64,000 nucleotides of DNA from Kitasatospora phosalacinea (GCF_030268885.1 NZ_BSSA01000006.1:1-64000), one strand, 5' to 3'; positions 1 to 8,556 are shown, counted from the stretch's first letter. The notes: a model not told the origin generated them from the sequence alone. Translations and numbers: made by a program.

Positions 1-22
1 GTCCGGCCGCGTGCGTGATGGC

Positions 23-97
23 CTGCTGATGAGCCGACAAATCCCAAACAGGACAGCCCGAGGCGTCAGTCAGGGGGCGGGTCAGGCTCATCAGCAG
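23..97. terminator. Inverted repeat downstream of the alkyl sulfatase gene
   Basis: CTGCTGATGAGCC at 23-35 is the exact reverse complement of 85-97, giving a 13-bp stem with a 49-nt loop just after the sulfatase stop codon. It could end that transcript, but the loop is long and no T-run follows, so terminator function is only inferred. The window edge prevents seeing what lies beyond. Confidence 0.35.
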
Positions 98-120
98 AAC
101 CACCAGTCACATCATCACTG

Positions 121-1932
121 TCAGGGGGTGACGACCGGGAACGCCGGGTCGGACTCGTCCAGGACCGCGAACAGCCGGTCCAGGACGGCCGGGTCGCCGC
201 TGAGGTCGATCCCGTCCCGGCCCCGGCCGGCCAGCAGGTCGAACAGCTGCGGCTTGGTGAGGGTGGCGGTGAGGTCGGCCGGGCCCGGATCCCGGGTGAC
301 CTCGCCGTGCACCAGGACGCCGTTGTGCAGGGTCGCCCGGTGGGTGGTGCCGAGGTCGGTGAACTTCCAGACGGTGCTGAGCCGTTCGCCCCAGGCCGCG
401 GGGCCGTTGACCCGGATCGCCAGCGAGTCGAAGACCTGGTCGACGGTGAGCGCCCCGGCGAAGCTGCCGGCCCCGAACGGCATCGCCTTCGGGGGGTTGC
501 GCAGCTCCAGCGCGCCCATCAGGTAGCAGTTGCGCCAGGTCGCGTTCTCCGCCCCGTACCCGAGCCGTTCGAAGACCTGCGCGAGCTGCTCCTTGGCGTC
601 CTTGCTCTCCGGGTCGGCGAACACGGCGTGCTTGAGCAGTTGGGCGGCGAACCGCAGGTCACCGGCGTCGGCGTACTCCCGGGCCTTGGCGAGGACGGCG
701 TCCTGGCCGCCGATGCAGTCGACGTAGCGCCTGGCGCTCTCGGTCGGCGGGTGCTCCCAGAGCGAGGCCGGGTTGCCGTCGTACCAGCCCATGTAGCGCT
801 GGTAGATGGCCTTCACGTTGTGGCTGACCGAACCGTAGTAGCCGCGGGCGTGCCAGGCGGAGGCCAGCGCGGGCGGGAGTTCCAGCTGCTCGGCGATCTC
901 CGGCCCGGTGAGGCCCTGGTTGAGCAGGCGCAGGGTCTGGTCGTGCAGGTAGCCGTACAGGTCGCGCTGCTCGGACAGGAAGCGGGTGAGCCGCTCGGTG
1001 CCCCAGGTCGGCCAGTGGTGCGAGGCGAAGACCACGTCGGAGTCGGCGGCGAAGAGCTCGATCGCCTCGGTGAGGTAGCGCGACCAGACCCGGGCGTCGC
1101 GGACCACCGCGCCGCGCAGGGTCAGGATGTTGTGCAGGTTGTGGGTGGCGTTCTCGGCCATGCACAGGGCGCGGCGCTCGGGCAGGAAGAAGTTCAGCTC
1201 GGACGGCGCCTCGGTGCCGGGCGTGAGCTGGAAGCGGAACAGCACCCCGTCGAGCCGCTCCTCCTGCCCGGTGCGGGTGACGTCGAGGGTGGCGGGCAGC
1301 AGGCTCGGGGTGCCGTGCGAGGCGGTGTGGCCCAGGCCCATGCCGACCAGGCCGGTCGGGCCGGGCGGCAGGTCGCCGCCGGAGTAGTAGTCGCCGCGCC
1401 GCAGCATCGCGGTGCCCGCGTACACGTTCTCGGCGACCGAGTGCTCCATGAACCCGGACGGGGCGACGATCGGGACGTCCGAGCCCGGCTCGATCACGCC
1501 GTGCACGCCGCCGAAGTGGTCGATGTGCGAGTGGGTGAACAGCACGGCGGTGACCGGGCGTTCGCCGCGGTGCTCCCGGTAGAGCGCCAGGCCCGCGGCC
1601 GCACACTCGGCGGACACCAGCGGGTCGACCACCACCACCCCGCGCTCGCCCTCGATCAGCGTCATGTTCGACAGGTCGAAGCCGCGGATCTGGTAGACGC
1701 CCTCGGTGACCTCGAACAGCCCGGCGCGGGCGGTCAGCTGGGACTGCCGCCAGAGGCTGGGGTGCACGGTGTCGGGGCACTCCCCGGCCAGGAAGTCGGT
1801 GGCCCGGAAGTCCCACGCCACCCGGCCGTCCGCGGTGGTGACGGTGTCGGTGACGGGCGGGGCGATCAGCCCGCGGTCGGCGTCCTCGAAGTCGGTGCGG
1901 TCGGAGTAGTCGAGCTGGTCGTGGTGGCTCAC
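121..1932 (-). CDS. Alkyl/aryl-sulfatase (metallo-beta-lactamase fold, SdsA1/BDS1 type)
   Basis: Predicted zinc enzyme of 603 aa that hydrolyses sulfate esters such as alkyl sulfates to alcohol and sulfate. The metal-binding signature THSHIDHF lies at residues 133-140, with further candidate ligands in AENATHNLHN and ASHHW. A C-terminal SCP2-like segment (from about residue 490) matches the usual three-part build: catalytic domain, dimerisation domain, lipid-binding-like tail. No signal peptide is visible, so a cytoplasmic location is likely, unlike the secreted Pseudomonas SdsA1. GTG start with GGGAGG upstream. It is followed by nothing recognisable at the window edge and preceded by a separately terminated GntR gene. 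Confidence 0.9.
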   Translation of the reverse strand: MSHHDQLDYSDRTDFEDADRGLIAPPVTDTVTTADGRVAWDFRATDFLAGECPDTVHPSLWRQSQLTARAGLFEVTEGVYQIRGFDLSNMTLIEGERGVVVVDPLVSAECAAAGLALYREHRGERPVTAVLFTHSHIDHFGGVHGVIEPGSDVPIVAPSGFMEHSVAENVYAGTAMLRRGDYYSGGDLPPGPTGLVGMGLGHTASHGTPSLLPATLDVTRTGQEERLDGVLFRFQLTPGTEAPSELNFFLPERRALCMAENATHNLHNILTLRGAVVRDARVWSRYLTEAIELFAADSDVVFASHHWPTWGTERLTRFLSEQRDLYGYLHDQTLRLLNQGLTGPEIAEQLELPPALASAWHARGYYGSVSHNVKAIYQRYMGWYDGNPASLWEHPPTESARRYVDCIGGQDAVLAKAREYADAGDLRFAAQLLKHAVFADPESKDAKEQLAQVFERLGYGAENATWRNCYLMGALELRNPPKAMPFGAGSFAGALTVDQVFDSLAIRVNGPAAWGERLSTVWKFTDLGTTHRATLHNGVLVHGEVTRDPGPADLTATLTKPQLFDLLAGRGRDGIDLSGDPAVLDRLFAVLDESDPAFPVVTP

Positions 1933-2056
1933 CGTGGCGCCTCCCGGGTCGCGGGCCGCACCCGCGCCGCTCGCGGAGCGGACCCTCTGCCCACCCTCCG
2001 TCCCCGCGCCCCGCCCCGGCCCGCACTGCTGCTCCGAACCGGTGAACGGCGGGCCG

Positions 2057-2088
2057 CGCGTCCGTCCACAGGCCTGTGGACGGACGCG
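2057..2088. terminator. 32-bp perfect palindrome after the GntR gene
   Basis: A perfect palindrome with no loop centred on AGGCCT, containing GTCCACAGGCCTGTGGAC, ends 4 bp from the GntR stop codon. Read on the minus strand it forms a 16-bp hairpin that would end gntR transcription before the sulfatase gene. Confidence 0.65.
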
Positions 2089-2091
2089 GGC

Positions 2092-2850
2092 TCAGGCGTC
2101 GAAGTCGTACTCCAGGATGTACGAGGCCGAGTCGAGCACCATCTCGTTGACCTCCACCGCCTGCCCGTCCTCGGCGAACGCGATCCGGTGCACCAGGAAC
2201 ACCGGCGTGCCGGGCGCCAGCGCCAGCCGCTCCGCCTCGTCCCCCGCGGGCATCCGGGAGCGGATCTGCTCCTGGAAGTGCACCGGCTTGTGGCCCAACT
2301 CGGCGAGCCGGGCGTACGTGCCGCCGGGGCCGGTGTCGGGGTCGGTGATCCGGCTGCCCGCAACCAGCGCGGCCGGCAGGTACGAGTCGGAGAGCAGCAC
2401 CGGCTTGCCGTCCAGCACGAAGCGGCGGCTGCGCACGCAGGCGGGCTCGCCCGGCTTGAGGCCCAGCACGGCGGCGATCTGCTCGGGCGCCTCCCGCTCG
2501 GCGACGCTCAGCTGGTCCACCGCCAGCTCGCGGGAGGCTATGTCGGCCGACCAGACCGAGGCGCCGCCGCCCCACGTCCGGTCGGACAGCCGCTGGATGC
2601 CGCGGCGCCGTATCGGCCGGAACTCCCGGACGAACACGCCCACGCCCCGGCGGGCCTCCGCTATCCCCTCGCCCTGCAGCACCCCGAGCGCCTGACGGGC
2701 CGTCATCCTGGCCACGCCGTACGTCGCCATCAGGTCGTTCTCGCCGGGGAGCCGGTCGCCGGGGCGGTAGCGGCCGGCGTCGATCTCGCGCTTGAGGTCA
2801 TCGGCGATCCGCTGGTACTTGGGCTGCGTGACGCGCGGGCTACTGGTCAT
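2092..2850 (-). CDS. GntR-family transcriptional regulator, HutC subfamily (UTRA domain)
   Basis: 252 aa. Residues 10-80 form a winged helix typical of GntR proteins (YQRIADDLKREIDAGRYRPGDRLPGEN begins it, MTARQALGVL is the recognition region, cut here only for description). Residues 95-245 match a UTRA effector-binding domain, which binds a small ligand in HutC-type regulators. Three TCTAGA-centred sites lie immediately upstream, so autoregulation is likely. The divergent gene is an anti-sigma type ATPase. The ligand is unknown; the neighbouring GlcNAc-kinase-like gene makes an amino sugar conceivable but this is weak. Confidence 0.88.
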   Translation of the reverse strand: MTSSPRVTQPKYQRIADDLKREIDAGRYRPGDRLPGENDLMATYGVARMTARQALGVLQGEGIAEARRGVGVFVREFRPIRRRGIQRLSDRTWGGGASVWSADIASRELAVDQLSVAEREAPEQIAAVLGLKPGEPACVRSRRFVLDGKPVLLSDSYLPAALVAGSRITDPDTGPGGTYARLAELGHKPVHFQEQIRSRMPAGDEAERLALAPGTPVFLVHRIAFAEDGQAVEVNEMVLDSASYILEYDFDA

Positions 2851-2875
2851 GGCGGCGGACTTCCTTCCCCTCTTC

Positions 2876-2942
2876 TCTAGACATCCTACGCAGGAGCTGC
2901 CCCTGACGCATTGACATCTCTAGAGATTTCAGCTTGTCTAGA
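2876..2942. promoter_or_regulatory. Three TCTAGA-centred candidate GntR operators
   Basis: TCTAGA occurs at 2876-2881, 2919-2924 and 2937-2942. The middle site is a 12-bp perfect palindrome, ATCTCTAGAGAT (2916-2927), and the third reads TTGTCTAGAGATGTT, with centres 18 bp apart. HutC-subfamily regulators such as DasR bind palindromes with a TCTAGA core, so these are the expected targets of the adjacent GntR protein and could control both divergent genes. Confidence 0.6.
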
Positions 2943-3019
2943 GATGTTGGGATCTGACATACCCTCATATCGGCTGCCGAGTCCCCGCCCATCGGGCGAA
3001 ACCGCGTGAGGAGCCTGCC

Positions 3020-3514
3020 GTGTCCGTCCACCGTCGATGGTTCTCACTGCCCCGCGAGCCCGCCACCGTCGCCGCCGGACGCCACCGGGTCCGCGACCTC
3101 CTCGCCTCCTGGAACACCCCCCTCGACGAGGACACCCGCTTCACCCTCGACCTCGTCACCTCCGAACTCCTCGGCAACGCCGTCCGCCACGCCACCGGCC
3201 CCGCCGTCACCGTCGGCGTCCACGCCGACCCGCTGCACCACCGCGCCGTCATCGAGGTCTACGACTCCTCCCCCGCCGTCCCCGTCCTCGCCCCCGGCCA
3301 CCCCGCCGAGGACGAGGAGTCCGGCCGCGGCCTGCTCCTGATCGCCGAACTCGCCCTCGCCCACGGCGTGGTGCGCAAGCGCGGCGGCAAGTGGGTCTGG
3401 GCCGAGATCGCCCTCCCCGGTGCCGCCGCCCGCCCGGCCGACGGCACCGCCGACCCCCCGCCGCACCGGGCCCCGCACGGCGGGATCGCGCCCTGGGCGA
3501 TGACCTGCCAGTGA
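3020..3514 (+). CDS. ATP-binding protein, anti-sigma factor kinase type (HATPase_c_2)
   Basis: 164 aa. A single GHKL-type ATPase domain (about residues 8-135) with an N-box ELLGNAVRHA at residues 50-59 and a G-box around GRGLLLIAELA. Proteins of this type are SpoIIAB/RsbW-like kinases of anti-anti-sigma factors, and Streptomyces has dozens of orphan copies. No sigma factor or antagonist gene is adjacent, so the partner is unknown. GTG start with GAGGAG 7 nt upstream. The promoter region is shared with the divergent gntR gene. Confidence 0.8.
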   Translation: MSVHRRWFSLPREPATVAAGRHRVRDLLASWNTPLDEDTRFTLDLVTSELLGNAVRHATGPAVTVGVHADPLHHRAVIEVYDSSPAVPVLAPGHPAEDEESGRGLLLIAELALAHGVVRKRGGKWVWAEIALPGAAARPADGTADPPPHRAPHGGIAPWAMTCQ

Positions 3515-3565
3515 CGGTGCCCCGGGCGGGCCGGGGCCGGGCGGGCCGGGGCCGGGCGGTCGGGG

Positions 3566-4516
3566 TCAGGCCGTCAGCGCCCGGTGCAGCTCCTCCGTGC
3601 CGCGGCCCAGGGAGCGCGCCGCCAGCCAGGCCGCCGCGCCCGCACCGTCCCCGGCCGGGCGGAGCGGGGCGCCGGGCCAGCGGGCGGCCAGCAGCGGGCG
3701 GAGCCGGGCGGCGAGCGGGGTCGGGGAGCTGAGCAGCCCCCCGGCCAGCACGATCGGGAGGGCGCAGTCGGGCGGACGGAGCAGGGCGAGCGTGTCGAGC
3801 AGGTGGTCGGCGGCCCGGGCGACCAGGGCGAGCGCCGCCGGGTCGCCGAGCCCGGCCCGCTCCAGGACGACGGGGGCGAGCCGGGCCAGCCGGGCCGGGG
3901 CCTGCGCGTGGACGGCGGCGATCAGCGTCGACCGCGGGTCCTCGCCCGGACCGTCCGGGCCGGTCAGCGCCTCGGCGACCGCCGCGTCCAGACCGGTGAG
4001 CGGCGCGTCCCGGTCGATGGTGGCGAGGGCGCCGGAGACCGCCTCCCGGCCGAGCCAGACGCCCGAGCCGCGGTCGCCCAGCAGCCAGCCGTGCCCGTCC
4101 GCGGTGCGGCGCAGCTCGTGGTCGAGGACCTCGGCGGCCATCCCGCCCGTCCCGCTGAGCACCACGTTCCCGTCCGGCGCGGAGCTGCCGGCGGCGTGCG
4201 CCAGCAGGACGTCGCTCACCAGCACCGGGTGCGCGCCCAGGCCGAGCCCGTCCCACAGCCCGGCGAAGTCCGGCTGCACCACCAGCCCGCCCGCGAGCCC
4301 GAGCACCCCCGCCGCGACCCGCCCCGGGTCCACCCCGGCCAGCGCGGCCCGCACCGCTCCCCCGATCTCGGCCGCCGCGGCCTCCGCCCCGTGCGCGACC
4401 GGGTTCCCCCCGCCCCCGCGCGCCTGTCCGACCACCCGCCCGTCCAGCCCCGCCACCAGGACACGCGTGCTGGTGCCCCCGACGTCCAACCCCAGCACCA
4501 ACTCCGCACCGGCCAC
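3566..4516 (-). CDS. BadF/BadG/BcrA/BcrD ATPase-family sugar kinase (N-acetylglucosamine kinase-like)
   Basis: About 316 aa, ASKHA fold. The phosphate-1 motif LGLDVGGTSTRVLVAG is at the N-terminus, phosphate-2 is near VVLSGTGGMAAEV, and GWLLGDRGSGVWLG is the motif shared with eukaryotic-type GlcNAc kinases. I start it at the GTG at 4516 because GGAGG lies 6 nt upstream; a longer frame to 4603 adds a cysteine- and glycine-rich stretch with no homology signal. Likely role is phosphorylation of an amino sugar or glucose. Convergent with the preceding ATPase gene. Confidence 0.8.
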   Translation of the reverse strand: MAGAELVLGLDVGGTSTRVLVAGLDGRVVGQARGGGGNPVAHGAEAAAAEIGGAVRAALAGVDPGRVAAGVLGLAGGLVVQPDFAGLWDGLGLGAHPVLVSDVLLAHAAGSSAPDGNVVLSGTGGMAAEVLDHELRRTADGHGWLLGDRGSGVWLGREAVSGALATIDRDAPLTGLDAAVAEALTGPDGPGEDPRSTLIAAVHAQAPARLARLAPVVLERAGLGDPAALALVARAADHLLDTLALLRPPDCALPIVLAGGLLSSPTPLAARLRPLLAARWPGAPLRPAGDGAGAAAWLAARSLGRGTEELHRALTA

Positions 4517-4694
4517 CACGCACCTCCGGCTCCATGCTCCCACCCCCCGGAGGGCCCACCCCCGAGGGCCCGCACCCAGGGGCCCGCAGCAGCACGGACT
4601 CACCGTTCCCCGATCTCCTGATTTCGCTTCCCGCCGTTCCCCGGCCCCCTGAAATCCGCTACCGCACGGCTGCCCGACGGGTCAGCATGGCGAG

Positions 4695-5273
4695 GTGGAG
4701 GAGACACCGAAGAGGCAGGTCCGGGCCCGGTACGACGACGAGACGGTGACGGTCTACCAGGCGTTCCGCCCGGAGATCGCCGAGCCCGCCGCGGCCGAGG
4801 GCCGGTTCCCCGCGGCGTTCAGCACGGAGCGGATGACGTGGGTGAAGCCCTCGTTCCGCTGGCTGATGCACCGCAGCGACTGGGCCCGGAGCGAGGGGCA
4901 GGAACGGGTGCTGGGGGTGGTGATCCGGCGGGAGGGGTTCGACGCGGCGCTGGAGGCGGCGGTGCTGAGTTCGTACGAGCGGGGGGTGCACGCCTCGCGG
5001 GCGCAGTGGCAGCGGGAGTTGCGGCGCAGCGCGGCCCGGGTGCAGTGGGACCCGGAGCGGGACCTGGGGCTGCAGCCGCTGGCGCACCGCTCGCTGCAGC
5101 TGGGCCTGGGCGGGGAGCTGGTGCGGCGCTACGCCGGGGAGTGGCTGGTGCGGATCGAGGACCTGACGCCGCTGGCCCGCGCGTTGCACGCCTCGCGGGA
5201 CGCGGCGTTGCTGCCGCCGGAGCGGCCGTACCCGGTGCCCGCGGGTGCGGCCGCCCGGCTGGGGGTGTCCTGA
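4695..5273 (+). CDS. DUF4291 domain-containing protein
   Basis: 192 aa, soluble. It begins with the family hallmark RQVRARYDDETVTVYQAF followed by MTWVKPSFRWLMHRSDWA, which I recognise as DUF4291. Nearly the whole protein is this one domain. The biochemical function is not established. GTG start; divergent from the sugar kinase gene with a 178-bp gap to the chosen kinase start. Confidence 0.85.
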   Translation: MEETPKRQVRARYDDETVTVYQAFRPEIAEPAAAEGRFPAAFSTERMTWVKPSFRWLMHRSDWARSEGQERVLGVVIRREGFDAALEAAVLSSYERGVHASRAQWQRELRRSAARVQWDPERDLGLQPLAHRSLQLGLGGELVRRYAGEWLVRIEDLTPLARALHASRDAALLPPERPYPVPAGAAARLGVS

Positions 5274-5283
5274 CCGCCCGGCC

Positions 5284-6936
5284 TCAGCCGTGCAGGTAGA
5301 CGATGCCGAGCTTGGTGAGCCGCCAGTGCTGGGCGGCGGAGCCGTTGTCGGCGGCGAGCCGGACCAGGCGGTTGCCCTGGGCGTCGGTCTGCGTGGTGGC
5401 GGTGGCGAGCTTCGTCGGGTCCTGGGAGTCGGCGAGGGTGTAGGTGCCGTCGCCGACGGGCTTCAGCAGCCAGTGCTGGTTGCCGCCGCCGTTGCAGCGC
5501 CACTGCTCGATCGTGGCGCCGGGCGCGGTGGAGGCCCCGGCGACGTCGAGGCACATGTCGCGGTTGCCGCTGAAGTCGAGCTCGTAGCTGCCGCCGGCCT
5601 TGGCCTCGAACACGAAGGACTGGTTGAGGCCGCCGGTGGCCGGATAGGTGATGGCGGTGCGGCCGTTGGTGGCGTCGCCGTAGCTGCCGCCGCCGGCCAG
5701 GTCGAGGACCCTGCCGTCGGCCTGGTTGGTGAGCTGGTACCAGGCGCCGTCCTCGGGCCCGTCGGGGAAGGGCGCGCCGGGGGTGAGCGGGGTGATCGAG
5801 GTGCCGTCCTGCTGGTTGAGCGAGCAGAACGCCTGGGCGAGCGCGGCCTGCTGGTAGAACTGCCGCAGGCAGGCGGCCTCGGCGGCGTACCCGGCGACCC
5901 GCAGGTGGTACGACTGGCGGACGTTGTTCATGCACAGGCCGGGGATGGCGATCGGGCTGTCGCAGCCGTTGCGGGTCGTCTCGGACAGGTCGATCACGTC
6001 GCCGTTGGTGTACTCGTACGGGGAGCTGGTCCACTCGGCGCAGACCTCGTGGCCGAAGGCGACCCGGCGCTGGTCGAGGTAGCGCACCCCGGGGACGGCG
6101 GCGGCGGCTTCGCGCAGGGCGTCGCTGAGGGTGGGGACGACCCAGTTGTGGCCCCAGGCGAGGTCCTCGGGGAAGGCGGGGCAGCCGTCGGCGACCTTCC
6201 CGGCGTAGTCGTTGCGCCGGATGTCGGGGGTGATCGGGTTGAAGTAGGACTGGTAGACGAGCTGGTAGGAGTCGTCCGAGTAGCCCGCGGCCCGCATGGT
6301 GCTGCGGATGTTCGTGAGCGCGGCGACGACCTTGGGCTTGACCCCGGCGGCGCGGCGGGTGATCTCGGCGCTGCCGATGGTGTCGCGGCAGCCCTTGGAC
6401 TGCGGGATCGGGAAGTACTGGGCGAGGCAGTCCATCATGATGTTCGCGAACTCGAAGTCGTCGTTGGCGCCGATCGTGACGACGACCATCTTGACGTCGT
6501 ACTGCCGTGCGACGGAGGCGAGTTGGACGTCCTGCTTGGGCTCGCCGAAGTCCCCGCTGCCGGGACCGGTGGTCTTCGCCAGCTCGGGGTCGCTGACCAG
6601 GTCGCCGGTCTGGGCGCCGGAGCAGGCCAGGTCGATCGGGGTGACGCCGGGCAGTTGGGTCACGAAGATCTCGGACCGGGTGGAGCGGTGGCAGTAGTTG
6701 GTGGGCGTGTCGGTGCCGGGGACGTAGTCGTCGCCGGTGTCGGTGCCCGCGCCCTCGCCGGAGATCGCGCTGTCGCCGAGCGAGACGATCGCGGCGGGCT
6801 TGCCGGGACTGCCGGACGCGGCCCGGGCGTCGGCGGCGCCGAGGCCGCTGCCGAGTCCGAGGGCGGCGAGCAGGGCGGCGGTGGCGAGCAGGGCGGGTGG
6901 GCGGCGGCGGGCGGCGCCGCGCGGTGACCTGGACAC
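5284..6936 (-). CDS. Secreted SGNH/GDSL-type hydrolase with C-terminal ricin-type lectin domain
   Basis: 550 aa. Residues 1-40 form an exported-protein signal with a twin-arginine-like RR cluster, a hydrophobic core and a DARA|A type cleavage region. Block I GDS (SLGDSAISGEG) carries the nucleophile serine, and block III is TIGANDD. From about residue 395 a ricin-B type beta-trefoil follows, with QHW repeats (NQHWLLK, AQHWRLT), suggesting carbohydrate binding. Likely an extracellular lipase or esterase tethered to a glycan substrate. It stands alone on the minus strand with its own promoter region between 6937 and about 7080. Confidence 0.87.
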   Translation of the reverse strand: MSRSPRGAARRRPPALLATAALLAALGLGSGLGAADARAASGSPGKPAAIVSLGDSAISGEGAGTDTGDDYVPGTDTPTNYCHRSTRSEIFVTQLPGVTPIDLACSGAQTGDLVSDPELAKTTGPGSGDFGEPKQDVQLASVARQYDVKMVVVTIGANDDFEFANIMMDCLAQYFPIPQSKGCRDTIGSAEITRRAAGVKPKVVAALTNIRSTMRAAGYSDDSYQLVYQSYFNPITPDIRRNDYAGKVADGCPAFPEDLAWGHNWVVPTLSDALREAAAAVPGVRYLDQRRVAFGHEVCAEWTSSPYEYTNGDVIDLSETTRNGCDSPIAIPGLCMNNVRQSYHLRVAGYAAEAACLRQFYQQAALAQAFCSLNQQDGTSITPLTPGAPFPDGPEDGAWYQLTNQADGRVLDLAGGGSYGDATNGRTAITYPATGGLNQSFVFEAKAGGSYELDFSGNRDMCLDVAGASTAPGATIEQWRCNGGGNQHWLLKPVGDGTYTLADSQDPTKLATATTQTDAQGNRLVRLAADNGSAAQHWRLTKLGIVYLHG

Positions 6937-7118
6937 TCATGACTCCTTGCGAGGGTGGGGGATCGCCCGGCGGCTGCCGGGCGGCGCGGAGCACGGGTGC
7001 CGAGCGGGGCTCGGCGAACATGAGGCAGGCTCACATGCTAGGTACTGACAGGTAACACAACAAGAGTCACGACGAGTTGACCCGCCGTCACCACCCTTGC
7101 CGCTCCCGGCCGGAAACG

Positions 7119-7172
7119 CGGCCGAGCCGCCGCCCGCACCTCACCGGGAGGATGCGGACGGCGGCTCGGCCG
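7119..7172. terminator. Strong hairpin downstream of chaplin 1
   Basis: The arm at 7119-7132 is exactly complementary to 7159-7172 (14 bp), and pairing continues inward for five more positions with one mismatch. It lies 15 bp beyond the stop of the minus-strand chaplin and would stop its abundant transcript before the hydrolase promoter. Confidence 0.7.
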
Positions 7173-7187
7173 ACCAGGGGGCTCGCG

Positions 7188-7427
7188 TCAGCCGACGTTG
7201 GCGCAGGAGTTGCCGAACGCCGGGTTCAGGGCGCCGATGACGTCCACCGAGTTGCCGCACAGGTTGACCGGGATGTGCACCGGAACCTGGATCTCGTTGC
7301 CGGAGGCGACACCGGGGGAACCGGCGGCGACACCCTCGGCGCCGCTGCTCGCCATGGCGGAGCCCGCACCGGCGGCGACGATGCCCACGACAGCGGCGCC
7401 GACGGCGGCGGCCTTCTTGATGCTCAT
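7188..7427 (-). CDS. Short chaplin (chaplin 1)
   Basis: 79 aa: a signal peptide (about residues 1-28) and one chaplin domain with SGAEGVAAGSPGVASGN, QVPVHIPVN and two cysteines (LCGNS and NSCANVG) expected to form a disulfide. Short chaplins are secreted, assemble into amyloid fibrils and coat aerial hyphae and spores, lowering surface tension. The start is the ATG preceded by GAGGAG; a longer in-frame extension to 7553 has no signal peptide and covers the promoter. A sigma-BldN-like promoter lies about 80 bp upstream. No LAXTG signal, so not wall-anchored. Confidence 0.93.
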   Translation of the reverse strand: MSIKKAAAVGAAVVGIVAAGAGSAMASSGAEGVAAGSPGVASGNEIQVPVHIPVNLCGNSVDVIGALNPAFGNSCANVG

Positions 7428-7875
7428 TGAGTCTCCTCGATAAATCAGATCTTCCAATTGCCGCGCCGGGGGCTGCCGGTAGGAAGCACACGGGACGTGC
7501 ACCAGGCCAACGAAGCCGCCCGGGCACAGTTGCGCACGCCCTCGAACAATCACCCACTCGGCCTAATCCGCCGCATTCGGGTGATCGGCGAATCCGACCG
7601 TTTCCCCGACCGCGCCGGCTCGTTCTTCCTCACGAACACCGCTCCACAGGCAGCCCCGGGCCGCCCTGGAAGCGCCGCGAAGCGACCGCTCCCCGCCGTG
7701 AGTGAGCAGTCGCGGGCGCACCCCGACGCGGCACGTACCGCCCAAGCCACGGGCGACACGAGGGTGTTGGGCCGCGTGAGTGACATTCACGGCGCATCCG
7801 GAAAACCGCGGGCGATGATGCCAATCGCCCGGCACCCGACCATCCACAGTCGGGCAGAACGTGAGGAAGAAAGCT
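7428..7875. promoter_or_regulatory. Divergent chaplin promoter region
   Basis: 448 bp without a convincing gene separate two divergent chaplins. It holds the sigma-BldN-like element for chaplin 1 (7507-7534). For the plus-strand chaplin I see a GTGA-CAT-TCAC palindrome around 7779-7789 but no clear promoter. Open frames here lack ribosome-binding sites and codon bias and overlap the promoter, so I treat them as spurious. Confidence 0.6.
7507..7534 (-). promoter_or_regulatory. Candidate sigma-BldN promoter of chaplin 1
   Basis: On the minus strand CGCAAC (7534-7529), 16 nt, then CGTTGG (7512-7507). This resembles the CGTAAC-16-CGTTGA element that I recall for BldN-dependent promoters, and the elements found before the rodlin and rsbN genes in this window. 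Chaplin genes are known BldN targets. Confidence 0.55.
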
Positions 7876-8118
7876 ATGCGCAACTTCAAGAAGGCCGCGG
7901 TCCTGTCCGTCGCCGCCGCCGGCCTGGTCCTCGGCTCGGCCGGTCTGGCCAACGCCTCCGCGGGCGCCGAGGGCGTCGCCGCCGGCTCCCCCGGCGTGCT
8001 CTCCGGCAACCTGATCCAGGTCCCGGTGCACGTCCCGGTCAACGTCTGCGGCAACACCGTCAACGTCATCGGCCTGCTGAACCCGGCGTTCGGCAACCAC
8101 TGCGCCAACGTCGGCTGA
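7876..8118 (+). CDS. Short chaplin (chaplin 2)
   Basis: 80 aa: signal peptide ending near LANASA, then one chaplin domain (GAEGVAAGSPGVLSGN, QVPVHVPVN, paired cysteines in VCGNT and HCANVG). Secreted amyloid-forming surface protein. I choose the ATG at 7876 with AGGAAG upstream; a GTG at 7861 is in frame but lies inside that ribosome-binding site. The gene is followed 89 bp later by a third chaplin, with a strong hairpin between them, so expression of the two may be uncoupled. Confidence 0.93.
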   Translation: MRNFKKAAVLSVAAAGLVLGSAGLANASAGAEGVAAGSPGVLSGNLIQVPVHVPVNVCGNTVNVIGLLNPAFGNHCANVG

Positions 8119-8137
8119 ACTGCCTGACGCAGCGCCC

Positions 8138-8172
8138 GCGCCGCACCGCACGCCCGTCGTGCGGTGCGGCGC
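8138..8172 (+). terminator. 15-bp hairpin between chaplins 2 and 3
   Basis: GCGCCGCACCGCACG (8138-8152) pairs exactly with 8158-8172 around a 5-nt loop. It starts 20 bp after the chaplin 2 stop. It can act as a terminator, a partial terminator or a 3' stabiliser of the upstream message. Confidence 0.65.
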
Positions 8173-8207
8173 ACCAACTCCCTGTGTGATCTAGGAGATC
8201 AACCCCC

Positions 8208-8495
8208 ATGCAGAACGTGAAGAAGGCCGCCGTCCTGTCGGCCGCCGCCGCCGGCCTGGTGCTCGGCTCGGCCGGTCTGGCCAACGCCTCGGCCGGCGCC
8301 GAGGGCGTCGCCGCCAACTCCCCCGGCGTGCTCTCCGGCAACGCCGTGCAGGTGCCGGTGCACGTCCCGGTGAACGTCTGCGGCAACTCGATCAACGTGA
8401 TCGGCCTGCTGAACCCCGCGTTCGGCAACTCCTGCGCCAACATCGACGCCCCGGTCGTCGAGGAGCCCCCGGCCCCGGTCGGCGACGACTGCTGA
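8208..8495 (+). CDS. Short chaplin with an acidic proline tail (chaplin 3)
   Basis: 95 aa. Signal peptide and chaplin domain nearly identical to chaplin 2 (GAEGVAANSPGVLSGN, VCGNS, NSCANI), followed by an extra tail PVVEEPPAPVGDDC that the other two lack. The tail adds a third mature cysteine next to the C-terminus, which could crosslink. The strong similarity to chaplin 2, including the signal peptide, indicates recent tandem duplication. Secreted surface amyloid; AGGAGAT ribosome-binding region 10 nt before ATG. Confidence 0.92.
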   Translation: MQNVKKAAVLSAAAAGLVLGSAGLANASAGAEGVAANSPGVLSGNAVQVPVHVPVNVCGNSINVIGLLNPAFGNSCANIDAPVVEEPPAPVGDDC

Positions 8496-8530
8496 ACAGC
8501 CCACGGCTGATCGGTACCCCCGTGCAGACT

Positions 8531-8556
8531 GCCCCCCGGCCCGGTGGCCGGGGGGC
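8531..8556 (+). terminator. Terminator hairpin after chaplin 3
   Basis: GCCCCCCGGCC (8531-8541) pairs exactly with 8546-8556 around a CGGT loop, 35 bp after the chaplin 3 stop. Confidence 0.65.

Noticed and set aside
121..2880. Long open frames on both strands opposite the sulfatase and GntR genes, up to 857 codons
   Set aside because: High GC gives long antisense frames. They lack ribosome-binding sites and homology, and are very Arg/Gly/Pro-rich, while the opposite frames encode clear enzyme motifs.
7550..7786. Small frames on the minus strand between divergent chaplins
   Set aside because: They overlap the promoter region and do not start with a signal peptide or ribosome-binding site.
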